The notes under the pieces are model-generated. The model had not been told where the DNA came from. It made no database searches and worked only from the letters and a program-made list of their open reading frames with translations. This document shows positions 17,603 to 26,227 of a stretch of DNA of 39,531 bases, in pieces. Position 1 is the first letter of the stretch. Each line of letters starts with the position of its first letter. The stretch is from an uncultured Roseateles sp. (lineage in GTDB: Bacteria; Pseudomonadota; Gammaproteobacteria; Burkholderiales; Burkholderiaceae_C): the NCBI RefSeq assembly GCF_945956965.1, contig NZ_CAMFJS010000017.1, positions 65,644-105,174 on the forward strand, in the 5' to 3' direction. The translations under genes were made by a program, and so were the position numbers.

Positions 17603-20600
17603 TCAGGGCATCAGGTCCGTGCCGATGAAATACGCGCGGAAGGGCCGCTGCAACAGCGCCTGCGCCACTTGCGCGGCGTGTGCTGCCGGCGGCAGCGCGC
17701 TCAACCAGTGAGGCTTGGGCGGCACGGGCGTGACCAGATGGCTCAGGCGCAAGAAGGGCCGCGCCAAGTCAGGCGGCATCACCTGATCCCAGTTGACGTC
17801 CTTCCAGCCCTTGGGGCCATCAGAAGGCGTGGCACGCGTGCGTTCAGGCGCATCAAAGCCAAAGCGTGGCTCGGTCATTTGCTCTTCGAGCACAAAGCAC
17901 CACTTGGCCACTTCTGCCTTGGCCGCCGCGGGATCATCGATAGGGATGTCAAAGCCCACGTAAACCAGATCTGGCGAGAGCGGGCCTGCAAACACGGGCC
18001 GCTTGATGATCATGGCCAACTCGGCGGGCAGGCTGATGCCGGGCTCGGCCACCGTGAAGTCACTGGGGGCCGCCAGCTTGTTGGTGTCGGGCTTGCGACG
18101 CTGCGCGTAAATGGTGAGGTTGGGGTAGCGTTTGATCAGGCTGGCGCGGATCACGAGCACCAGCTTGTCGCCGGCCGGCCCGCCGCTGGGCGGGGGCTGC
18201 TTGCCCAGGGCCTTAAGCGGGTTCCACAGATGCAGCTCGTTGATGTCGGGCTGGTCATCGAGGCGATCCCAGAAGTGGCGCATGGGCGTGCCGCGCTGGT
18301 CGGTCGGAAAGCCTCGCCACAACAACTCTCGCGCCATTTCCTGGTTGACGCCCACCATGAACGATTCAACGAAACGGTTGTTGGTGCGGGCCAGCACCAG
18401 GAAGTCGTTGGGGATGGCGTTGGCGCCCGGCATCATCGACTCTGTATCCATGCGTGCCAGCCGGATGCTCATGGGCTCTTCGAGCTTGGGGTAGGCCATC
18501 ACGCGGTCGAACAGGCGCGAGACGATGAAGCGCACATCGGTGAACAAGGCGGCGCTTGGCAGGGAGAAAGACAGGAAGGGGCTGCTCAAGGTGCGCGTGA
18601 CGGCATCAAAAGCCAGGGCGCTACCGCCAATCGACAAGGTGGCGGCCAGCCGTGCGGGCACTGTCAGTTCGGGGTCGGTGCGACGGCGCATATTGGCGGC
18701 CACGGCCGCGATCGGGAAGTCCACCGGCTTAACGCTCACACCTGCCACATCGAGTGGCGAAAACCACAAAACGTTGTAGGCCTTGAGCGCCTCGCCAAAG
18801 CGCGACAAGGTCGTTTTATCGCGCAGCGGCGCTGGCAGGGTGATGGTGGTCACATCGGGCACGCCGGCAGCACCCTGGCCGCTGAAGAGGCCCGCCAATG
18901 AGGAGCCCACTTTCGATGAAATGGCCACTGGCCCGACATCAGCCAGTTGCCGCGCCGGCAACGTATTCACAGGCAGCGAGGCAAACACCGCGCTGTTGCC
19001 GAATTGGCCCACTTGCTGCCGCACCACTTTGGCGAAGGTAGTGCGCGGCAGCTCATCGCCACGCTGGGCCAGGGTCTGCATGGCGCCGGTGCGGCCGTCA
19101 ATGCGCAGTGGCGTGATGGCGGCTTCGGCCAAGCCTTCGTTTCGATCTTGCTGCGTGTTCAAGGCCATCAAGAGGCCTTCGCTAGTTCTAACGCCAGGCG
19201 TGCGTTGCACCTGACGTGCGAGGCCGGAGATCGACAACGGTGTGCCCGCATTGGTCGCCACAGCGAGTTGTGAGAAGCGAATGAAATGTTGCTCGGTCAG
19301 CAGCCCTTGCTCCCGCTGTGGCTTGAGCTTGGGCCGCCACGCCTTGCCTTCGCCGGCAGACTTGGTGTACCAGGCCCGCGCTGCGGCGCCCTGGTTCTGC
19401 AAGGCTTGCAAGGCATCGGCTCGGATCTCGCCGCTCAAGCCCATGGGCGAAAGGTCGACCATGGCGGCAGGGTTCCCGGGAACGACCAGCTTGTCGAAGC
19501 TCTTGCTGCCGAGAATGCCGTCGGGAACGTAGCGATTGGGGTCGATGGCATGCGGGTTCAGGCTGGCCTTGGCCAAGCTATTGACCATGCCCGCCACCTG
19601 TGTGGCGACGGACACGCCGGCCCCGCCCGCCACGCGCCGCACCGCTGCCTTGAGCAGGGGGCGTTGCGCGCTGGTGAGCCGGCGCAGGGCCGGATCGGCA
19701 ATCGCATTGGGCACGCTGGTGTTCCGGATGCGCGCCAGCACCGTTTCATCAGCACCCAGGCGGATGCGCGAAGCAGCCGGGCCTGCAATGGCCAAAAAGC
19801 GGTCATCGGGCAGTCGCTTGAGCTTGTCGTGCAGCACGCGCTGCACTTGCTTGGCCAGGGCCGCGCGAGCCAGGGCGCGTTCGGTGCGCAGCACCTCACC
19901 GACCTGGCCCCAGCTTGCGTCCATGAATGCCTCTTGGTTGGCTCGTACAAGCTCGGTGCCTTTGCCCGCTGCGGCACGAAAGCGGGGGTCGCGGTTCAAG
20001 TCATTGAGCCAGCGGCCCTTGGTGGCGTCGATCACATGCTGGCGCGCATGCCAAGCGCCGTAAATGGGCGGCGCCACCGTGGGCGCGCGCTCGGCAGCGG
20101 CTGCATTGACAAGCTGGGTCTGCGGCGCGTTCACGATGGTCTGCAAGCGGCTAGCCACGTCGTTGCCGGCACTTGCTGCGCTTGAGAAGGTCACCGAGGT
20201 GAGGGCGCCTTCATACAGCTGAGTCACCGGCTGTGCATCCACCGTCAGCAGGCGGTCGCCATCAATCGACATGGGCACCGTGCCCAGGGTTTGCAGCCTG
20301 GCCTTGATCTCGTCGCGTTGTTCGGGGCTGAAGGCGCTGTCTGGTCCATCCAGGTCTCTGGGGGTGTTGATGCGCCGTGCCAGTGCCTCGAAGTCGCCTT
20401 CAGGGCCGGTAGAAAATTCCCAATGAAAGTACACCGGCAGCACCACGTCGCCCGCAAAGGGCGCCGTCCATGCAGGATGCAGTTGCAAGGGCGCATCGGG
20501 GGCATCAGTGAGAGGGAGATCCAGGCCACGCCTGCGGCCCACTTCGAAGGCAGGCACGAGGCAGGCAAAGTAGTTGCGCGAGGGCTTGAGGCGGCGCGGG

Positions 20601-21181
20601 CTCAACAACCGCGACACATTGCGCTCGGGCTTTTGCATCAGCTCGGCTTCCAGTTGCGCCTCCGTGGCTACGGTGGATGCCGTCTGCGCATGCGCCCACA
20701 TCCATGATTCATCGAGATCAGGCAACTCCTCGCTGGCCACGGCCATGGGCACTGTCACGCGCGGCAGCGGTGCGCCGGGCGTCATACTGGGCAGCCGCAC
20801 ATGGGCGAGGTCGAATACCACGAGCACTAGCCACGGCCGCAAGCGTTGTGCCTGGGCTTGGGCTGGCGTGAACATCCATGGGAAGTCGGGCGGGTCGAAA
20901 TCAATCAGCGCCAGGTAGTTGGGCTCGAAAGCCGTGACATGGGGCTTGGGGTCAGTGCGCAGGATCAGACGGGTATCGATGCCCACCACATCGCAGGGGC
21001 CAAACAGGCGCAGGCCGACCTGGCCAGTCACGGGCGCAGTGGCCTGGCCATCCTGATCGGCGGCAATGGTGAGCCCAAGATTGATGGCTGGGCGCGCCGC
21101 AATGCCCAGCGCATCGGGCGTGGTGATGGCGCGCACGAGGCCACGGCGTGCCCAGGGAACGAAGCGGTAGTCAATGGACAT
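17603..21181 (-). CDS. Uncharacterised giant-operon protein B (1192 aa)
   Basis: Starts at the ATG at 21181 with GAGGAAG upstream, 12 bp after gene A. The N-terminal 150 residues look beta-rich and contain FEPNYLALIDFDPPDFPWMF followed by RLRPWLVLVVFDL. The C-terminal third carries NRFVESFMVGVNQEMA, ARELLWRGFPTDQRGTP, LVLVIRASLIKRYPNLTIYA, and near the end CFVLEEQMTEPRFGFDAP. These segments look conserved and recall unannotated bacterial proteins (ELLWREYPTDQRG; LLRRYPxxxVYA; EPRFGLD), without a function I can name. A long central region (about 350-750) is Ala-rich and helical. No export signal or enzyme motif is seen. A structural or scaffold role is possible, given size and lack of catalytic residues, but unproven. 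Confidence 0.85.
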   Translation of the reverse strand: MSIDYRFVPWARRGLVRAITTPDALGIAARPAINLGLTIAADQDGQATAPVTGQVGLRLFGPCDVVGIDTRLILRTDPKPHVTAFEPNYLALIDFDPPDFPWMFTPAQAQAQRLRPWLVLVVFDLAHVRLPSMTPGAPLPRVTVPMAVASEELPDLDESWMWAHAQTASTVATEAQLEAELMQKPERNVSRLLSPRRLKPSRNYFACLVPAFEVGRRRGLDLPLTDAPDAPLQLHPAWTAPFAGDVVLPVYFHWEFSTGPEGDFEALARRINTPRDLDGPDSAFSPEQRDEIKARLQTLGTVPMSIDGDRLLTVDAQPVTQLYEGALTSVTFSSAASAGNDVASRLQTIVNAPQTQLVNAAAAERAPTVAPPIYGAWHARQHVIDATKGRWLNDLNRDPRFRAAAGKGTELVRANQEAFMDASWGQVGEVLRTERALARAALAKQVQRVLHDKLKRLPDDRFLAIAGPAASRIRLGADETVLARIRNTSVPNAIADPALRRLTSAQRPLLKAAVRRVAGGAGVSVATQVAGMVNSLAKASLNPHAIDPNRYVPDGILGSKSFDKLVVPGNPAAMVDLSPMGLSGEIRADALQALQNQGAAARAWYTKSAGEGKAWRPKLKPQREQGLLTEQHFIRFSQLAVATNAGTPLSISGLARQVQRTPGVRTSEGLLMALNTQQDRNEGLAEAAITPLRIDGRTGAMQTLAQRGDELPRTTFAKVVRQQVGQFGNSAVFASLPVNTLPARQLADVGPVAISSKVGSSLAGLFSGQGAAGVPDVTTITLPAPLRDKTTLSRFGEALKAYNVLWFSPLDVAGVSVKPVDFPIAAVAANMRRRTDPELTVPARLAATLSIGGSALAFDAVTRTLSSPFLSFSLPSAALFTDVRFIVSRLFDRVMAYPKLEEPMSIRLARMDTESMMPGANAIPNDFLVLARTNNRFVESFMVGVNQEMARELLWRGFPTDQRGTPMRHFWDRLDDQPDINELHLWNPLKALGKQPPPSGGPAGDKLVLVIRASLIKRYPNLTIYAQRRKPDTNKLAAPSDFTVAEPGISLPAELAMIIKRPVFAGPLSPDLVYVGFDIPIDDPAAAKAEVAKWCFVLEEQMTEPRFGFDAPERTRATPSDGPKGWKDVNWDQVMPPDLARPFLRLSHLVTPVPPKPHWLSALPPAAHAAQVAQALLQRPFRAYFIGTDLMP

Positions 21182-21193
21182 GGTGTGGCTTCC

Positions 21194-24100
21194 TCAGATC
21201 AACGCTTCGAACATTTCAGCCACCTGGAAGTCGGTCCCGTCCAATATGGCGGCCTGGGCTTTGGCATTGAAATAGGTGCTGCTGGCCGCGCCGGCCACGG
21301 GCTTTGCACTGTTGCGCCCAGTCACATGAAAGCCCGGGTTCGCCACCTCAGCCTTGGCCAACACCCTGGGTTGCAGGCGCTGGCGCAGATCGCTGCGTGC
21401 CGCGGCACCAAAGGCAACCACCCAGCGCGTGTCGTCCAGCAAGCCCAGGTGAGAGACGCTGACGATGCCCGGCTCAGGGGTTGACAGGTTGACCTCTTCG
21501 AAGTCAAAAGTCTCGCTCACCATTTCGCCGGTGTCGAAGCTGTCTACCGCCAGGGTGACGCCGGCGTCGTATTGCTCAAACGAGGGGCCTTGCAGGCGAT
21601 CGCCTTCACTCACATCAAAGAACTGCGCGGCCGCGAAGTGATCCTTGACGCTGCTGGCCGGGAAACCGCCCGTGCCATCGGGCAGCACGAGCGCAGGCAC
21701 GCCAAAGCGGTTCGCGTTGAGTGGCCGCTTGGTGCCCAAGCGCTTGAGCGGCGCGCCCAGCGGGATGTACTTTTGGCGGAAGGTCAGCGGGCTGCGCGGG
21801 TGCGCCAGCAGGCCGGTGTTGCCCTCCACTTTGGCCAGCGTCACCAAGGCATCTTCTGCGCGAGGCAACTGCGCCGACCAGTTCTCGACCTTGGCAATCG
21901 TGTTTTTCAGCTCGGCCGCCACATCTTCGGTCGGACGGGGCGTGTCGGGAACGCTGCCCCAGCGTTCGTCGAAATCAACGCTGTGCTCGCCGAAGAAGCC
22001 GAGGTCCACCGTGGCCAGACCGGCTGCTCGCCAACTGCCCGGCCCACTCAGCAGGCCTTCGATGCGAGCACCAAGGGTGAAGCCCAGTATGTTGAGCTTG
22101 GCCCAGATGCGCATATCCGCTTCAAAGTAAAAGCGCGGCTCCAGGTAGACGATGACGTCGTAGCCAAAGCCACCTTCGAAGCTGGCTATGCCCACATCGG
22201 CCCACACACGCAACTCTGAGCCCGCCTGCACGGTGGCCGAGGTGATGGCGAAATAGCCCTCAAACTTGACCCCCACAATGCCAATTGAAAAGCCCGCGCC
22301 AATGCGGTCCATGGCGGGCACGTCTTCGGGGATGTCCTTGAAGCGTGGGTGAAACCCGCCGGCGCTGAGCAAAAAGCTTGGCTTTGCGCCAAAGCTTGCG
22401 CGAAAAGCAAAGCTGCCGGTGAGGGTGATGAAAAGCACACGGGAGTCGCGCAGCTTGCCGTCCAGGCCCAGCTTGAAGGGATCGAAATAGATGTAACCCA
22501 CCACATCGATCTGCAAGCGCAGGATCGCAAGCTCCTTACTCACCAATGGCGGCAGCTGAACGATGGCCTGCCCGACGATGCTGAGCTTAGAGGTCTCGAT
22601 CAAGACGCCGATACGGACGGTGACCAGGCTGGGCGTGCCCCAGCCCACTTCGAGCATGGGCCCGATGATGAAGCCACCGGGTTTGGTGGCGAACAGGGTG
22701 CGCAGGGTGTTGATGATCTGCGGCGCATCGCCCACCGGGTTGGCCGGAAACAGTATGGCGTCGAGCGCGCCGCTCGCCATGCCTTTGGCGAGCGCATCGG
22801 TGCTGGTGGTGTGCTGCAGGCCAATCAGGCCGCCCAAGCCGGTCAGCGTGAAGCCAAACGAGAGCTGGATCGCGGGGAAGTTGCCAAAGATCAGCAGCAA
22901 GAGCGACCAGCCCGCATCGGGCATCTTGGTGTTGAGGATGGCAATGGCCTTGATGCCAATGGCCATCATCTTGAGCTCCAGCACCCCGGCGTACTCGCCT
23001 TTGGCCGCGTCGAGGTAGATGTAGCCGCCCCCCTTGACCACGCCTGCATCCAGCGACAGGCCCATGCCATTGGGTGGCTTGATGCCAAACTCTACGGCGG
23101 GGTTGCCATCGAACAGGTCGCGTAGCTTGAGCGACACGCCCAGCCGGTCGACCGAGCCCTTGAACGGCCCCAGTTCGATGGCAAACGAGGCCGATAGCTC
23201 CGCGTCGATGTTGGCAAACTGCCCATTGAGAGGCTCAATGCCCAAGTGAATGAGCTGCAGATTGAGTGGCCCGCTCGGGATCTTGGGCACCGGCAGCGAG
23301 ACCCGCAGCCCCGTGCCGTCCTGCAGATGCAGCTTGCCCTTGGCGTCGATCTGCGCGGCGAGGCCAAAGTCAACCGTCACATCACCGGACAAGACTTCCT
23401 TGAGGAGCCCGTCCTGGATGCTGAGCTTGATCGCGCCTTCACGCAAGAACACATCGAAGCGCGGCTCAATGGACTTACCTGCGGACTTGACGGCCAACTG
23501 AATGGCCGCGCCGATCTCCTTGAGTGTGAGCTCGGCAGAGCCGAAGCTGCCCAGCGCTAAAGGCCCCAATTTGAGCGCGAAGCCTTCGGTCTGTTTTTTG
23601 GACAGCTCCAGGCTGATAGATGGATCTGTGCCCTCAACTTTGGCAGCTCCCGGCGGTAGCAAAGGCTGATAGACCTTGAGTGCAGCACTGCCCTTAAGCT
23701 TGATCTTGGCCGGCCCGGCGCTGGCCGTGGCGTTGAGGTTGAGCGCGGCATCGAACTGTGCGCCGGCGTTCACGGGCGGATCGGCCACCAGCAACATGGT
23801 CAGCCTGGCCGGGCCTGCCGCGTCGCCAAAGGCCACGCTCACAGGCCCCAGGGCGCCGGCCGGTACGGCGGCCGCCATGCTCTGCGCGGTCCAGCCGAAG
23901 CCTGGTGCGTCCAGCGCCTTGGCAAAGCTCTTGTCGATCAAGGCCCCCATGAGCGCTGTGAACAAGCCCAGCGCCGAGGCGGCATCATCAATCTGGGCTT
24001 GCGTGGGCGCGCCGCCAGCGGGCACCTTGGTGCTGCGCGCGACGAAATCTGCAAGTTGCTGGGCGTGCGACTGTCCGGCGGCGATGTTGGCGCGTGCATC

Positions 24101-24565
24101 ACCCGACATCGTGAGGAGCAATTTGGCCAAGCCAAAGGCACTGGGGTAACGCGCCGCAGCATCCACGCCTTGGACGATGCTGCTGAGCTGCTTGACCACC
24201 TTGCCGACCACGACAAAGACCTGCTGCCTGGCGGCCGTGCTCATGACGCCGTCGGCGACTGCTTTGACGGCATCAACCGCCGCCTTGATGGTGTCGAGCG
24301 CCACCAGAAACTCAGAGGCGATCAGCGCCGCAAGCGCGATGCCCTCAGCCGCCGCGCCGCCGCCTTGAAAATCTTCCAAAGTGATGGCGCTGCCGGCAGG
24401 TGGGGGGCTGTTGGCATTGATGCGGCCTAACAACTGCCACAGCAGGGCCTCGGCACGGGCCTTGTCAGCTGCAATCGGCCAGGGCGTGGCGTTCAGCGCG
24501 TGAGAAACGGCCTCACGAAACCACTCATAGCTCTGCACAAATACCGGATCGGGCTGAGTCGCCAT
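21194..24565 (-). CDS. DUF6603-like giant-operon protein A (1123 aa)
   Basis: First gene of the block. Residues 1-250 are helical and Ala-rich, with a hydrophobic but not signal-like start. Residues about 270-900 are a long run of alternating amphipathic beta strands. That part contains LGGLIGLQHT, a LDAILFPANP segment, FIIGPMLEVGWGTPSLVT, AGGFHPRFKDIP and EGLLSGPGSWRAAGLATVDL, then DFDERWGS. This order (GGxxGL, ILFPxxP, GPxxxxxWGTP, GGFHPxF, LxGPxPWxxxG, DFDxxWG) is the pattern I associate with DUF6603, a widespread family without assigned function. The last 200 residues form a separate tail. There is no Sec or lipoprotein signal, so the beta-rich body is either cytoplasmic or exported by another route. 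The ribosome binding site is weak (AAGG). Confidence 0.85.
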   Translation of the reverse strand: MATQPDPVFVQSYEWFREAVSHALNATPWPIAADKARAEALLWQLLGRINANSPPPAGSAITLEDFQGGGAAAEGIALAALIASEFLVALDTIKAAVDAVKAVADGVMSTAARQQVFVVVGKVVKQLSSIVQGVDAAARYPSAFGLAKLLLTMSGDARANIAAGQSHAQQLADFVARSTKVPAGGAPTQAQIDDAASALGLFTALMGALIDKSFAKALDAPGFGWTAQSMAAAVPAGALGPVSVAFGDAAGPARLTMLLVADPPVNAGAQFDAALNLNATASAGPAKIKLKGSAALKVYQPLLPPGAAKVEGTDPSISLELSKKQTEGFALKLGPLALGSFGSAELTLKEIGAAIQLAVKSAGKSIEPRFDVFLREGAIKLSIQDGLLKEVLSGDVTVDFGLAAQIDAKGKLHLQDGTGLRVSLPVPKIPSGPLNLQLIHLGIEPLNGQFANIDAELSASFAIELGPFKGSVDRLGVSLKLRDLFDGNPAVEFGIKPPNGMGLSLDAGVVKGGGYIYLDAAKGEYAGVLELKMMAIGIKAIAILNTKMPDAGWSLLLLIFGNFPAIQLSFGFTLTGLGGLIGLQHTTSTDALAKGMASGALDAILFPANPVGDAPQIINTLRTLFATKPGGFIIGPMLEVGWGTPSLVTVRIGVLIETSKLSIVGQAIVQLPPLVSKELAILRLQIDVVGYIYFDPFKLGLDGKLRDSRVLFITLTGSFAFRASFGAKPSFLLSAGGFHPRFKDIPEDVPAMDRIGAGFSIGIVGVKFEGYFAITSATVQAGSELRVWADVGIASFEGGFGYDVIVYLEPRFYFEADMRIWAKLNILGFTLGARIEGLLSGPGSWRAAGLATVDLGFFGEHSVDFDERWGSVPDTPRPTEDVAAELKNTIAKVENWSAQLPRAEDALVTLAKVEGNTGLLAHPRSPLTFRQKYIPLGAPLKRLGTKRPLNANRFGVPALVLPDGTGGFPASSVKDHFAAAQFFDVSEGDRLQGPSFEQYDAGVTLAVDSFDTGEMVSETFDFEEVNLSTPEPGIVSVSHLGLLDDTRWVVAFGAAARSDLRQRLQPRVLAKAEVANPGFHVTGRNSAKPVAGAASSTYFNAKAQAAILDGTDFQVAEMFEALI

Positions 24566-24643
24566 GGGCGTGCCTTTGCGTAGCTACCGCTCTGGCGCCG
24601 GTCTCCATGCAAGTCGAGACGGGTCAGCGCATTCCCGAAGAGA

Positions 24644-24686
24644 AGCAGGTTCGCGGTAGACCTGCTCCAGCGCATGCTAGGTGCCG
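24644..24686 (-). promoter_or_regulatory. Possible sigma-54-like promoter and dyad before the giant operon
   Basis: Read on the minus strand, 24686-24672 is CGGCACC-TAGC-ATGC, against the sigma-54 consensus TGGCACG-N4-TTGC. It keeps the GG and GC pairs at correct spacing but matches only 8 of 11 defined bases. It would start RNA near 24660, about 95 nt before gene A. A dyad AGCAGGT-N9-ACCTGCT spans 24644-24666 over that start. In GC-rich DNA such matches arise by chance, so this is weak. Confidence 0.3.
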
Positions 24687-24751
24687 GGTGGGGGTGGACC
24701 TATCCCTAACTTCTTGTGAAAGTGCCATCGTGCTTTCCTTGATGGCGCAAG

Positions 24752-26227
24752 CTAAGTGCGCCCCGTCTGCTCGGCCTGAGGGGAGTTGCCAAAGCTCAAG
24801 ATGGCGGTACAACCCCGTGCCATGCCTTCCGACCCATCGCGCCGTGCTTGCAAGATCAGGCTGCCTTGATGAGCCTCGGCAATCTGGCGCGACAGCAGCA
24901 GGCCGATGCCGGTGCCATCCGGCTTGGTGCTGTAGAAGGGCACAAACAAGTTGTCCGGGTTGGCCAGACCCGTGCCCTGGTCCAGCACCGTCAGGCGCAG
25001 CGGTTGCAAATGGCAGCGCAGTTCCAGTGGCGCGCCGTCGGCCTCAATACCGTTCTTCAGCAGATTGATCAGCAACTGCTCGATCTGTACCGGGTCACCA
25101 AAAAACGGGATCTCAAGTTCGGGCGGCAGCGAGGCGGCCTGCGGGGCTTCGTCTGCGGGAGAGTTGTTGGCTTCCAGGCTGAGCTGTAGGCGAGCCTGAG
25201 GCAGCATGGTGGGCAAGCGGCGCAGCAAGCCCGACAGGTCGAAGACGCGCTTGTGTGGTTCGGGCAAACGGGCCAACTGCGCATAGCGGCGCACAAACTC
25301 GGCCAAATGGATGGCCCGCTCATGGATCAGGCTCAGGCCTTCGTCCAGGTCCGCCAGCTCTTCCTCATGGCGGGCATCCACCTGCTTGCTGTGCATCGAG
25401 GCCAGGCTTTTGCGCAAGGTGTCGCTGAGGCTGGAGATGGGCACTAGCGAGTTATTGACCTCGTGGCTGAGCACCCGCAACAAGCGGCGCCAGGCTTGCA
25501 TTTCCTCACCGCGCAGCACCTGCTTCAGATCGGTGACGAAGAGCAGCGTGTGTTCGCGGCCCCCTATGGCACCTTCTGCGGCACCTTCCACGGCATAGTG
25601 CTGCCGGCGCAGCTGCCACAGGCCGGCTGCACCCGGAAACACATGTTGGCTGAGCTGCCCGGTGTCGGCGCTCAGCAGTTCGGCCAAACCGAGGTCTGCG
25701 GCCGAACGGCCGATGACGGCGGAGCCGGGCTGGCCCAGCAGGCTGAGTGCGCAAGGGTTGGCCAGTTGCAAGTGGCCCTGCGCATCAAAGGCGAAGATTG
25801 CGACATCAATGCCTTGCATCACGCTGTCCGCCAGACTCATCGCTTCTTTGGCCTGCAGGCGCTGGCGATGCAGGCCGTCGACCAGCTGATTGATTTGCAG
25901 ACCCAATAGATCATCAGGCCCGGCCCGTCGCAAGCGGTGGCTGTAGTCGCCGCCAGCAATGCCCTCGACCAGGTTGCCGATGGTCTGCAGGTGAAATTCG
26001 GCCCGCTTATAGATCGCTCGCGCGGCGCCTAGCCAGGCCAGGCTCAAGAGCAAGCAGAGCAGCAGCTTGGGGTAGATCAGCCAGTTCTGTTGCCAGACCC
26101 AGAAATTGGCGGCAAGCATGGCGGGCGCGCCACCGGCCAAGGCCAGCAAGCCCATTTGCCCGGCAAAACCGAAATGATGCGGGCGTGGGGCCGGCGCGTG
26201 ATTCGGTCGAGATGAGCGGTGCTTCAC
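24752..26227 (-). CDS. NtrY-like membrane sensor histidine kinase
   Basis: The 491-residue kinase starts at a GTG at 26227 whose last bases overlap the TGA of the activator gene (GTGA), so translation is coupled. The longer open frame upstream (to 26476) is a shadow. Two transmembrane helices (about 23-42 and 50-72) with almost no periplasmic loop lead into a HAMP-like linker and a PAS-like domain (about 130-235). The phospho-acceptor region is VLSHEVNNSLVPI with His255. The N box is INLLKNGIEA (about 387-396), followed by LDQGTGL and GTGIGLLLSRQIAEAHQG. The SHEVNNSL form is typical of NtrB/NtrY-like kinases that serve sigma-54 activators. A cytoplasmic or membrane-derived signal is likely. 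Confidence 0.92.
   Translation of the reverse strand: MKHRSSRPNHAPAPRPHHFGFAGQMGLLALAGGAPAMLAANFWVWQQNWLIYPKLLLCLLLSLAWLGAARAIYKRAEFHLQTIGNLVEGIAGGDYSHRLRRAGPDDLLGLQINQLVDGLHRQRLQAKEAMSLADSVMQGIDVAIFAFDAQGHLQLANPCALSLLGQPGSAVIGRSAADLGLAELLSADTGQLSQHVFPGAAGLWQLRRQHYAVEGAAEGAIGGREHTLLFVTDLKQVLRGEEMQAWRRLLRVLSHEVNNSLVPISSLSDTLRKSLASMHSKQVDARHEEELADLDEGLSLIHERAIHLAEFVRRYAQLARLPEPHKRVFDLSGLLRRLPTMLPQARLQLSLEANNSPADEAPQAASLPPELEIPFFGDPVQIEQLLINLLKNGIEADGAPLELRCHLQPLRLTVLDQGTGLANPDNLFVPFYSTKPDGTGIGLLLSRQIAEAHQGSLILQARRDGSEGMARGCTAILSFGNSPQAEQTGRT

Noticed and set aside
17318-18901. 527-codon plus-strand open frame
   Set aside because: It lies opposite giant genes B and C, has the Gly/His/Arg-rich look of an antisense shadow in GC-rich DNA, and no domain.
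10774-24565. Considered a phage tail or contractile injection cluster
   Set aside because: No sheath, tube, baseplate or AAA+ genes accompany the four giants, and I see no recognised tail-protein motif.
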